Below, piece after piece: positions 8,022-15,094 of a DNA stretch of 64,000 nucleotides. The translations under genes and the position numbers were made by a program. Each line of letters opens with the position of its first letter. The first letter of the stretch is position 1. The notes below the pieces were generated by a model. It did no database searches. It saw only the letters and a program-made list of their open reading frames with translations, and was not told the DNA's origin. The stretch is from the NCBI GenBank assembly GCA_012970285.1, contig JIBW01000007.1, positions 62,001 to 126,000 of the forward strand, given 5' to 3'. Origin of the DNA: Bacillaceae bacterium JMAK1 (GTDB taxonomy: Bacteria; Bacillota; Bacilli; Bacillales; Marinococcaceae).

Positions 8022-9536
8022 ATGAACACACAAGACAAACTGCGAAACCCCCATTTATTAGAGAGAATTGTCACAGATCAGATCGCAGCAAGTTGGATTA
8101 AAGACGGAATGACACTTGGTCTTAGTGGATTTACTCGTGCAGGAGACGCAAAAGCTGTACCAACTGCACTTGTAGAACGTGCGAAAGCTGAACCGATGAA
8201 AGTGAATGTTTTCACAGGTGCGTCACTCGGCTCTGACATCGATAAGAAAATGGCTGAAGTTGATCTCGTAAACAAGCGACTACCATTCCAAGTCGATAAA
8301 ACGATGCGAAACAAGATCAACACAGGACAAATGTGGTTTATCGATCAACACTTATCGCATACTGCTGAAGCATTGAGACAAGAGGTGTTTGGGGAGATTG
8401 ACTTTGCAATCATCGAAGCGATTGCAATTACTGAAGATAACCGGATTATCCCAACAACATCCGTCGGTAATTCTGCAGCGTTTGTGAACCATGCCAAAGA
8501 AGTTATCGTTGAAATTAATACGGCTCAACCAGCTGCCTTGGAAGGTATGCATGACATTTATGAACTTGGTGAACAAGGGTCACGTGTGCCGATCCCTTTA
8601 ACGGACTCGTCTGATCGCATTGGTGAGACAGGAATTGCTGTAGACCCAGACAAAATCCGAGGAATTGTCTTCACTAACCAAGAAGACTCACCGTCAACGG
8701 TGACGCCACCGGATGAAGATACTGAGAAAATTGCCAACCATCTCATCTCATTCCTTGAAAAAGAAAACGATGAAGGTAGATTGCCGAAGACACTCGCACC
8801 TCTTCAATCTGGAATTGGGACCGTTGCGAATGCTGTATTTAGCGGTTTAAAGAATTCACGTTTTACAGACCTTGAGGTTTACTCAGAGGTTCTTCAAGAT
8901 TCCGTGTTCGATCTTTTAGATGCTGGAAAAGTAAAAATGGCTTCGGGCTGTTCAATTACTCTATCCGAAGATAAAATGAACGACGTGTTCCCACGTCTTG
9001 ACGATTACAAAGATCGTCTCGTTTTAAGAGCGCAAGAGCTATCGAATCACCCAGAAGTGATCCGTCGTTTAGGGTTGATCTCAATTAATACGGCAGTGGA
9101 AGCTGATATTTACGGCAACGTGAATTCCACTCACGTTCAGGGTACGAAGATGATGAACGGTATTGGTGGTTCAGGTGATTTCGCACGAAATGCCAGGCTA
9201 GGTATCTTTGTCACAAAATCGATTGCGAAAAACGGTGACATTTCAAGCATCGTACCATTTGTTTCCCATGTGGACCATACGGAACATGATGTTGATGTAT
9301 TGATCACAGAACATGGACTAGCAGATCTTCGAGGGCTTGCACCGAAAGAGCGTGCGAAAGAAATTATTACAAATTGTGCGGATCCACTGTATAAAGAGCA
9401 GTTGCTCAGTTATTTTGAACGAGCAATCGAACAGGTTGGTGGGCATACCCCACATCTACTACAAGAAGCGTTTGCTTGGTATAAGAACTTTGACGAGCAT
9501 GGAACGATGCGTGAACGTGAACTTGTCATGAATTAA
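8022..9536 (+). CDS. Acetyl-CoA hydrolase/transferase family (succinyl-CoA:acetate CoA-transferase type)
   Basis: Cytosolic class I CoA-transferase of 504 aa that moves CoA between acyl groups, probably succinyl-CoA and acetate, so that acetate can be activated without ATP. Family signatures include LGLSGFTRAGDAKAVPTAL near the N-terminus, the middle IGTVANAVFSGL segment, GSGDFARNAR and the C-terminal EHGLADLRGLAPKERA. ATG at 8022 is preceded by GAGGG at 7 nt; an upstream in-frame ATG at 7965 lacks a ribosome site. It is monocistronic, with a terminator behind it, and follows a LytTR gene that likely regulates it. A pure hydrolase activity is possible from sequence alone. Confidence 0.88.
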   Translation: MNTQDKLRNPHLLERIVTDQIAASWIKDGMTLGLSGFTRAGDAKAVPTALVERAKAEPMKVNVFTGASLGSDIDKKMAEVDLVNKRLPFQVDKTMRNKINTGQMWFIDQHLSHTAEALRQEVFGEIDFAIIEAIAITEDNRIIPTTSVGNSAAFVNHAKEVIVEINTAQPAALEGMHDIYELGEQGSRVPIPLTDSSDRIGETGIAVDPDKIRGIVFTNQEDSPSTVTPPDEDTEKIANHLISFLEKENDEGRLPKTLAPLQSGIGTVANAVFSGLKNSRFTDLEVYSEVLQDSVFDLLDAGKVKMASGCSITLSEDKMNDVFPRLDDYKDRLVLRAQELSNHPEVIRRLGLISINTAVEADIYGNVNSTHVQGTKMMNGIGGSGDFARNARLGIFVTKSIAKNGDISSIVPFVSHVDHTEHDVDVLITEHGLADLRGLAPKERAKEIITNCADPLYKEQLLSYFERAIEQVGGHTPHLLQEAFAWYKNFDEHGTMRERELVMN

Positions 9537-9540
9537 TATA

Positions 9541-9578
9541 AAAAAGCTCGTAGGCTAGACTGCCTCTCGAGCTTTTTT
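9541..9578. terminator. Bidirectional intrinsic terminator
   Basis: AAAAAGCTCG (9541-9550) pairs with CGAGCTTTTT (9568-9577), extended by an inner TAGGC/GCCT helix. A and T tracts on both sides serve the convergent CoA-transferase and MocR genes. Confidence 0.9.
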
Positions 9579-9582
9579 TAAT

Positions 9583-10986
9583 TTACGAATGATACCAAGC
9601 TTTTTTTAACATTTGAATGCCTTCTTCAATCGTTTCTTCAGATAAGCCAGCAAAACCAAGCAACACTTGTGAGGTAGCGGGTTTTGCGTTCGCATAATAA
9701 ATTGAAGTTGGATACACCGCAACCCCGACAGTCTTTGCGCGACGAATTAATTCTTCTTCACTTAATTGGAGGTTTGTATCTACGATTACATGAAGGCCCG
9801 AGTCATTTCCAGAGATGTTAAGGTCTGGCATGTGTGCTTTAAGTGCACGAAGTAGTGTCTGTTGTCTCGACTTATAGCGTGTTTTTGTACGATTGAGATG
9901 GCGCCACCAATCGCCACTTTCCATAAAGCGTTCGAGCGTGTATTGATGCAGTCTGGAGACGGTTTGTTGTAAATGAGTGAAGTTCTCCGTATACGAGTTG
10001 AGTAATCGCTTTGGTAAAACGGCATACGAAATTCGAACAGCGGGTGTCAATGATTTGGCAAACGTTCCAAGGTAGATGACGTGTTCATGGTGGTCAATGC
10101 CTTGTAGCGCAGGGATCGGCAGCCCGACATAGCGGAACTCACCATCATAATCATCTTCAATGATATACCCGTTTACATTCTTTGCCCACTCTAACAGTTC
10201 ATGTCTTCGAGATAAGGGCATCAAGACTCCAGTAGGGAATTGATGTGATGGTGTGACATAGACGACGGTTGCTTTGGATTCGTATAGCTTGTCCACCCGA
10301 ATACCTTGGTCGTCAAGAGGAATGGGGGATAAGGTGACACCTGCATGTCGAAACGTTTCACGAATTCGGTTATACCCGGGGTCTTCCATCGCATAAGAAG
10401 ACTCTTCAGTGCCAATCAACTTACATAGCAAATCAATCAGATATTGGGTTCCTGCGCCAACAACTATTTGTTCGGGTTGACATCGTACCCCACGAGATTG
10501 ATAAATATAATGAGCAATTTCCTTACGTAAGCCAATTTCTCCTTGATGATAACCATAGAGAAAAAGATCTCCATTTTCACGATGAATGCTCTCAAGTGTG
10601 TACTTGCGCCACTGTTTATAAGGGAAATGTTCTAGATCGACTTCTCCGTATCGAAAGTCAAAACGATTGCGGGTTTCGATAGCGGGCATTTCCTCTTTAG
10701 GGGACTGGTCTAGTTTAGGTTCAGGAAAGAACAGGTCTTGATTTAATGGAACGACAAATAAGCCTTTTCGTTCAACGCCTTTGACATAACCTTCAGCACT
10801 TAATTGTTGATAGGCAATGTCGACGGTATTGCGACTGACATTTAAATGTTTTGCAAGTTGCCGTTGTGCAGGTAATTTCGTATGGGCAGGTAAGTGACCT
10901 TTTTGAATTTCTAAGCGAATGCTTTTATATAGCTGGATGTAGAGGGGGGCACTTCCCTTTTGGACATTCGGTGTAAATTCAATCAT
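9583..10986 (-). CDS. MocR/PdxR-type regulator (GntR HTH plus aminotransferase fold)
   Basis: PLP-dependent transcription regulator of 467 aa. The GntR winged helix (residues about 10-75; GHLPAHTKLPAQRQLAKHLN then SRNTVDIAYQQLSAEGYV) is followed by a class I aminotransferase-like domain. The PLP-lysine region is YLGTFAKSLTPAVRISY, and VIYVTPSHQFPTG and EDDYDGEFR are the other typical motifs. The ATG at 10986 follows GGGGAACAATC; an ATG at 11052 upstream has no ribosome site. It is divergent from the paiB-like gene, the usual arrangement for MocR regulators and their targets (compare PdxR and GabR). Confidence 0.92.
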   Translation of the reverse strand: MIEFTPNVQKGSAPLYIQLYKSIRLEIQKGHLPAHTKLPAQRQLAKHLNVSRNTVDIAYQQLSAEGYVKGVERKGLFVVPLNQDLFFPEPKLDQSPKEEMPAIETRNRFDFRYGEVDLEHFPYKQWRKYTLESIHRENGDLFLYGYHQGEIGLRKEIAHYIYQSRGVRCQPEQIVVGAGTQYLIDLLCKLIGTEESSYAMEDPGYNRIRETFRHAGVTLSPIPLDDQGIRVDKLYESKATVVYVTPSHQFPTGVLMPLSRRHELLEWAKNVNGYIIEDDYDGEFRYVGLPIPALQGIDHHEHVIYLGTFAKSLTPAVRISYAVLPKRLLNSYTENFTHLQQTVSRLHQYTLERFMESGDWWRHLNRTKTRYKSRQQTLLRALKAHMPDLNISGNDSGLHVIVDTNLQLSEEELIRRAKTVGVAVYPTSIYYANAKPATSQVLLGFAGLSEETIEEGIQMLKKAWYHS

Positions 10987-11119
10987 GATTGTTCCCCATT
11001 TCTCGTTTGGCACCTTTAAAAAGATAAGGGTTGGGTCTTTAAACAGGTGCAAAGCTTTTGTACACTAAGCTTACAGAAAAAACGATCAATTGAGAACAGT
11101 GTGAAGGGAGAACGTTGTT

Positions 11120-11728
11120 ATGTATGTACCGAAACATTTTCAAATGACAGACCAAGAAGACGTGTATGAACTCATCAATAAACATAGCTTCGCAACGCTC
11201 GTTTCTAAGAATGATGTAGTACCGTTTGCGACACATTTACCGCTAACTCTGTCAGATGATCAACAGTATTTGATCGGTCATTTTGCACGAAAGAATCCAC
11301 ACTGGCAAGGATTAGAAGGACAGCAAGTATTAGCAATCTTTCAGGGGCCACACTGTTATATTTCTCCAACATGGTACGAAACCGACCAAGCCGTTCCAAC
11401 ATGGAATTATATGGTGGCACATGTGACAGGAACGGTTGAATTTGTCACTGACGAAATGTTGCATCAATCACTCGCGGAGCTTATTTGCAAATATGAAGAT
11501 GAAACGAGCCCTTATTTATATGAAAAACAAGACCCCGAGTTTCTGAATAACATGTCCAAAGGCGTTGTAGGTTTTCAAATAAAGATTGACCAGCTTGTCG
11601 GTAAGGCAAAGCTATCGCAAAACCATCCTGAAGAACGGAAGCGTCTTGTCATTGATCAGTTAGAAAAACAGCCAAGTGATGATGAACGACAAATTGCCAC
11701 GTACATGCGTCAGCATAACGATCTTTAA
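11120..11728 (+). CDS. PaiB-family FMN-binding split-barrel protein
   Basis: Protein of 202 aa of the FMN-binding negative transcriptional regulator family (PaiB). Visible hallmarks are the N-terminal MYVPKHFQ, the FATLVS strand, THLPLTL, HFARKNPHW and the CYISPTWYE...VPTWNY segment that builds the flavin split-barrel. The founding member in B. subtilis affects protease and sporulation genes, but many relatives are probably flavin enzymes. A good ribosome site (GAAGGGAG) precedes the ATG. It is followed after 10 nt by a grpB-like gene and then a DUF1572 gene in one operon, and is divergent from the MocR regulator, which may control this operon. Confidence 0.88.
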   Translation: MYVPKHFQMTDQEDVYELINKHSFATLVSKNDVVPFATHLPLTLSDDQQYLIGHFARKNPHWQGLEGQQVLAIFQGPHCYISPTWYETDQAVPTWNYMVAHVTGTVEFVTDEMLHQSLAELICKYEDETSPYLYEKQDPEFLNNMSKGVVGFQIKIDQLVGKAKLSQNHPEERKRLVIDQLEKQPSDDERQIATYMRQHNDL

Positions 11729-11738
11729 AGGGGGATTT

Positions 11739-12257
11739 ATGGGCAGAACGATAACAATTGAGAAGAACCATAAAGCATGGACACGTGAGTATAACGTTGA
11801 AAAAGTAAAAATTGAACAAAATATAAAAGGACGATTTAAGGCCATTGAACATATCGGCAGCACAGCAGTTCCAGGTCTTGGAGCCAAGCCAATCATTGAC
11901 TTTATGATTGGCGTAGACGATTTAGAGGAAGCTCGCGAAATGATCGAGCCTCTTGCTGCAATCGGTTATACACACGTTTATCATCAAGAGTTTCCAAACC
12001 GTCGTTTCTTTAGAAAAGGGGAATGGCGAAAAGGGACACACCATCTTCATGTTTACACATACAACGGTGCTGAATGGATTGCGAGGCAGCAATTCAGAGA
12101 CTTTCTTATCGCTCATGAAGAAGAGAGAAGAGCATACGAAACGTTAAAGCGTTCATTAGCTGAGCGTTATCGTGAAGATGTTGTGTCTTATACAAATGCG
12201 AAGGCACCATTTATTCAAGAGATAATGGCTAAAATAGCAAGCGAGGGGAATTTGTAA
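11739..12257 (+). CDS. GrpB family protein (UPF0157, nucleotidyltransferase fold)
   Basis: GrpB/UPF0157 protein of 172 aa. The core motif EHIGSTAVPGLGAKPIIDFM (residues about 39-58) is the family's nucleotidyltransferase-like G-S...D signature. Biochemical role is unknown; some members are fused to dephospho-CoA kinase. ATG at 11739 follows AAAGGGGG; the in-frame ATG at 11676 would lie inside the preceding gene. It overlaps the next gene by one base (TAATG), so the two are translationally coupled. Confidence 0.88.
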   Translation: MGRTITIEKNHKAWTREYNVEKVKIEQNIKGRFKAIEHIGSTAVPGLGAKPIIDFMIGVDDLEEAREMIEPLAAIGYTHVYHQEFPNRRFFRKGEWRKGTHHLHVYTYNGAEWIARQQFRDFLIAHEEERRAYETLKRSLAERYREDVVSYTNAKAPFIQEIMAKIASEGNL

Positions 12258-12793
12258 TGGTGAATGTTGCAGCGACCTATTTACGCATTGTTAAAGAGAG
12301 GTTCCAAAGTGTGAAGCAACTCGGTGATATGACGTTTGACCAATGTACAGAAGATGACTTGCATTGGTCAATGGATAAAGGCTCAAATAGTATCGCAACG
12401 ATCGTACAGCATATGAGCGGGAACATGTTGTCGAGATGGACTGACTTCCTAACGACTGACGGTGAAAAACCAACACGCAACCGAGACAAGGAATTTGAAA
12501 GGAAGCGCGAGACGAAAGCAGCATTGCTACAGCGGTGGGAAGAAGGCTGGGCAGCGTTGTTTCAAGCACTTGAGCAACTTCAACCAGAAAATGTCGACCA
12601 AAACGTGAAGATTCGAAGTGAAGAACACCTCGTAATGGAAGCGATTGAACGCCAAGTGGCTCACTATTCTTACCATGTCGGACAAATCGTTTACATAGGA
12701 AAAATGATTAAACGTGAGCAATGGAGCAGTTTAAGTATACCGAAGGGTCAATCAATAACTTACTTAGAAGAAATGCAAAACAAGCATAGGTAA
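12257..12793 (+). CDS. DUF1572 / DinB-like four-helix protein
   Basis: Protein of 178 aa of the DUF1572 branch of the DinB/YfiT-like superfamily. The pattern LHWSMDKGSNSIATIVQHMSGN followed by the distal HYSYHVGQIVYIGK supplies two His positions of the usual three-His metal site. These are small four-helix-bundle proteins, some being thiol (bacillithiol or mycothiol) transferases. It starts on the ATG of a TAATG overlap with the grpB-like gene. Substrate unknown. Confidence 0.85.
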   Translation: MVNVAATYLRIVKERFQSVKQLGDMTFDQCTEDDLHWSMDKGSNSIATIVQHMSGNMLSRWTDFLTTDGEKPTRNRDKEFERKRETKAALLQRWEEGWAALFQALEQLQPENVDQNVKIRSEEHLVMEAIERQVAHYSYHVGQIVYIGKMIKREQWSSLSIPKGQSITYLEEMQNKHR

Positions 12794-12888
12794 ACTAATG
12801 AAAAGTAGTTCAGCTGCCTTTTTTCAAGTTATTAAAAATTGGGTAAAGAAAGGTATGCACGTAAATCCTTAAAAGAAGGTGATCATCA

Positions 12889-13134
12889 ATTCATTTCTTT
12901 ATTGGAGGATCAATCGTACTACTCGCTTCAATCGTCTTACACATCGGGCTTATTCTAATCAATGCAGTCTTCATTAGTAACTCTGTTGATGCAGTGGGAG
13001 CACAGCAAGTCGTTGATACGACATGGAATCAGTTTGGGAATTTGATGACTGGGTCAATCGTGTTATTTGCGCTTGGTAGTGTCTGTATGTTGGGAGGTGT
13101 AGTTATAGAAATCATGGATCGTGTAAGAACGTAG
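12889..13134 (+). CDS. Small two-span membrane protein with apparent ATT start
   Basis: An 81-codon frame not opened by ATG, GTG or TTG. It is closed upstream by TGA at 12880-12882, then reads S-S-I-H-F-F-I-G-G. The only initiation candidate with a ribosome site is ATT at 12889, about 6 nt after AGAAGGTGAT. The product has two clear hydrophobic segments (about 3-27 and 51-75) joined by a polar loop (SNSVDAVGAQQVVDTTWNQFGN) and a charged tail EIMDRVRT, which looks like a real small membrane protein. If ATT is not used, this is a gene that has lost its ATG. No function recognised. Confidence 0.55.
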   Translation: MHFFIGGSIVLLASIVLHIGLILINAVFISNSVDAVGAQQVVDTTWNQFGNLMTGSIVLFALGSVCMLGGVVIEIMDRVRT

Positions 13135-13278
13135 GGAATTGGGTGCATGACTCTCAAGTAAATGATTAAAGCATATGACGGATGTATTGCTCCTTTTTAA
13201 ACCTTCTAAGCCCAGAACCTTCTCATTTGCATTCATCTTATAAAATGAAAGGGTAGTCGAGAGTAGGAGGTTGAATGA

Positions 13279-14031
13279 ATGAGGGATACTAGAAGCAATA
13301 CGAGTCGTACAATCGCACTGTTTGATTGCGATTATCATAAGTTTGATGAGCATTTAGAGTTTTATACCGCACTTGGTTTTGATATTGTGTATTATCAAAA
13401 GGCTCCGTATCGTTATGCGTCAGTGAAGATGGATGGTCTTACGGAGATCGGTTTCTACGGTGCGCGAAATGATCGTGAAGGCATTAACCGTGGTGGGTGT
13501 TACGTTGACGTTCCAGATGTACGTGAAGTTTATGAACAACTGCGCGCCAATCTAAAAGCCTATTACGGGCGAATTCCAGTTAAAGGAACGCCTCGAATCT
13601 CTCGACTGAACAAAACAGCGGAAGATTCGCGTGTAAACATTACAGATCTTAATGAGAATACCATCATTGTCGGCGAGAGCTTAGGCGATTCAACAATGTT
13701 AATGCAAGTAGAAGAGGCCCGTGTAAAAGCATTACAGTCGAAATTCGAAAAGCTTTATGCCTCTGCATACCGTTTTGCATACTCCAAAGAAGATTATCTT
13801 GCCGCCCGCAATACGTTAGAAGTTGCGTTCAATAAGTTTGTGAATGATGGGTCTAACGAATATGTCGTAAAAGCGAGAGTGTTGCAAGCAGAAGTTTTTG
13901 ATTCTCTGAATCAACACGGTCGAGCGAAAGAAGCCGCTACATTGGCAAAAGCGATCGTTGTGTCAGAACAAGAACAGGTTGCGCTTCAAGCAACATATGA
14001 GCGATTGAGAGAGCTGGAGCAACAAGAATAG
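13279..14031 (+). CDS. VOC/glyoxalase-like protein with C-terminal TPR-like helices
   Basis: Cytosolic protein of 250 aa. Residues about 10-135 form a glyoxalase/bleomycin-resistance-type (VOC) domain: TIALFDCDYHKFDEHLEFYTALGF at the start and VNITDLNENTIIVGE at the end, the usual NITDPDGN turn in changed form. Residues about 145-245 are helical (YASAYRFAYSKEDYLAARNT, KARVLQAEVFDSL, AKEAATLAKAI), resembling one or two TPR-type hairpins. AGGAGG lies 8 nt before the ATG. Substrate unknown; the fused helices suggest a protein partner. Confidence 0.75.
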   Translation: MRDTRSNTSRTIALFDCDYHKFDEHLEFYTALGFDIVYYQKAPYRYASVKMDGLTEIGFYGARNDREGINRGGCYVDVPDVREVYEQLRANLKAYYGRIPVKGTPRISRLNKTAEDSRVNITDLNENTIIVGESLGDSTMLMQVEEARVKALQSKFEKLYASAYRFAYSKEDYLAARNTLEVAFNKFVNDGSNEYVVKARVLQAEVFDSLNQHGRAKEAATLAKAIVVSEQEQVALQATYERLRELEQQE

Positions 14032-14036
14032 GCAAG

Positions 14037-14060
14037 AAGACATCTAGGTTTAGGTGTCTT
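14037..14060 (+). terminator. Hairpin after the VOC gene
   Basis: AAGACATCT (14037-14045) pairs with AGGTGTCTT (14052-14060) with one G-U pair and a 6-nt loop. Only a short T tract follows, so termination would be weak. Confidence 0.5.
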
Positions 14061-14081
14061 TCCTTCTGGATACGTACACAA

Positions 14082-14136
14082 AAATGCATTTTTATTTACA
14101 CGGATCACTAATTCTTTAGTAAAAAAAAATGCATTT
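14082..14136. repeat. Two copies of the palindrome AAATGCATTT
   Basis: Identical perfect palindromes at 14082-14091 and 14127-14136, 45 bp apart, lie upstream of the small membrane protein gene. They could be a paired operator or chance A/T-rich sequence. Confidence 0.4.
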
Positions 14137-14213
14137 AGCATGTAGTATGACCTTGCATTGTCTCCCTATCGAAAAAGAGATATAGTGTGGAGAGGAATAA
14201 TGGGAGGATTCAT

Positions 14214-14387
14214 ATGGTACGTTTTTATCTTAGTTCGTTTTTCGTATACTTGCTCATCGTTATCTTATTAGTTGCATTTGGCGCCCCGTGGTTTATAGCG
14301 GTTGGTTTTCTGTTTTTAGCTGGATTGCAGCTCTTTCATTTTTTCGATTATCGAAAGCAACAATCTAAAGCATCTAAAAACCGCTAA
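14214..14387 (+). CDS. Small membrane protein
   Basis: A 57-aa protein starting at ATG 14214, with GGGAGG 6 nt upstream. Hydrophobic residues fill about 5-45 (two short spans around APWF), followed by a basic tail DYRKQQSKASKNR. An in-frame ATG at 14187 has no comparable ribosome site. No function recognised. It is monocistronic and close to the AAATGCATTT pair. Confidence 0.65.
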   Translation: MVRFYLSSFFVYLLIVILLVAFGAPWFIAVGFLFLAGLQLFHFFDYRKQQSKASKNR

Positions 14388-14454
14388 GGCCTACTGTGTA
14401 TAGGGTAGAAAGATGTCGAGAAAATAGAGAAACAATTTAAATTCCAAAAAATGC

Positions 14455-14484
14455 TAGACAAATGAAAGCGCTATCATTTACAAT
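14455..14484 (+). promoter_or_regulatory. SigA-type promoter overlapping a perfect cre (CcpA) site
   Basis: TAGACA (14455-14460) and TACAAT (14479-14484) are 18 bp apart. The spacer contains ATGAAAGCGCTATCA (14462-14476), which fits the CcpA consensus WTGNAANCGNWNNCW at every position. A cre inside the promoter normally means catabolite repression. Confidence 0.65.
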
Positions 14485-14490
14485 GAAGTT

Positions 14491-14580
14491 GGGTAGAACA
14501 ACAATCGTGGTTGTTTCGGCACTTGGCGTAGGTGGGGCCAGTGCTATGTAGGCAATGCTTTGGCATTGCCTTTTTATTTT
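14491..14580 (+). ncRNA. Candidate structured small RNA under CcpA control
   Basis: About 86-90 nt between the cre-overlapped promoter and a strong terminator fold into three successive hairpins. HP1 is AACAAC/GTTGTT (14497-14502, 14510-14515). HP2 is GCACTTGGC/GCCAGTGC (14519-14527, 14537-14544) with one bulged T. HP3 is the terminator GGCAATGC-TTTG-GCATTGCC (14551-14570) with a U-rich tail to 14580. No ribosome site with a usable ORF lies within it. A 22-codon frame from an ATG at 14483 exists but starts inside the -10 box and lacks a ribosome site. The target is unknown. It does not resemble RsaE/RoxS, SR1 or FsrA as I remember them. Confidence 0.5.
14551..14580 (+). terminator. Intrinsic terminator of the candidate sRNA
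   Basis: Perfect 8-bp stem with a TTTG loop followed by TTTTTATTTT. Confidence 0.9.
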
Positions 14581-14610
14581 GCCTCATAGGTCGTACTTTA
14601 GGCTGTGTAT

Positions 14611-14931
14611 TTAGAGATCAACTTCCTCCCAGCTCTTTACATATGTGCGTTTTGTTTCTAAGCGAAGGACGGCACCTTCTCGTAATGGTGCACTGGCTGT
14701 AAACGTGACTTCACGCTCTTCGCCGTCTTCAGTGGATCCCGTCAATGTGTATTCTACTCGACCACTTTCAAGTTCTTCTCCATCACCTTCCACGATAACG
14801 TACACATCTTCTTCTGGTACAAAAGGATTGAGTTGATCGGCAAATTCATGTTGGACGAGCATCGTAAATAAGAAGATAAGTCCTACGGCTGATGTTACGG
14901 TCGTTAAGGTTATGATTAGTACTTTACGCAT
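14611..14931 (-). CDS. YxeA-family (DUF1093) exported or membrane-anchored protein
   Basis: A 106-aa protein with an N-terminal signal or anchor (about 3-26, KVLIITLTTVTSAVGLIFLF) and a small beta-rich acidic domain (EDVYVIVEGDGEELES, RVEYTLTGSTEDGEEREVTF) of the YxeA/DUF1093 type. The ATG at 14931 is preceded by AGAGGTG at 5 nt; an in-frame GTG at 14940 overlaps that site and is less likely. Function of the family is unknown. It lies divergent from the adenine-deaminase-like gene. Confidence 0.7.
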   Translation of the reverse strand: MRKVLIITLTTVTSAVGLIFLFTMLVQHEFADQLNPFVPEEDVYVIVEGDGEELESGRVEYTLTGSTEDGEEREVTFTASAPLREGAVLRLETKRTYVKSWEEVDL

Positions 14932-15094
14932 CTTTATCACCTCTGTGATCAGTCTAATGCGCGGGCGATAAAGGAACCATTGTTTTCCCTTTCATAACTC
15001 TTACAAAGTTGTACGAATCCATATCGTTAGCAGGAAAATTCGACAACACTATCGAAGTTTTTACATAGACGAAGAGTTAGTGAAAGGTGATTTT

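Noticed and set aside
14483-14551. A 22-codon hydrophobic peptide in the sRNA region.
   Set aside because: Its ATG is inside the -10 element and has no Shine-Dalgarno; the hairpin structure explains the segment better.
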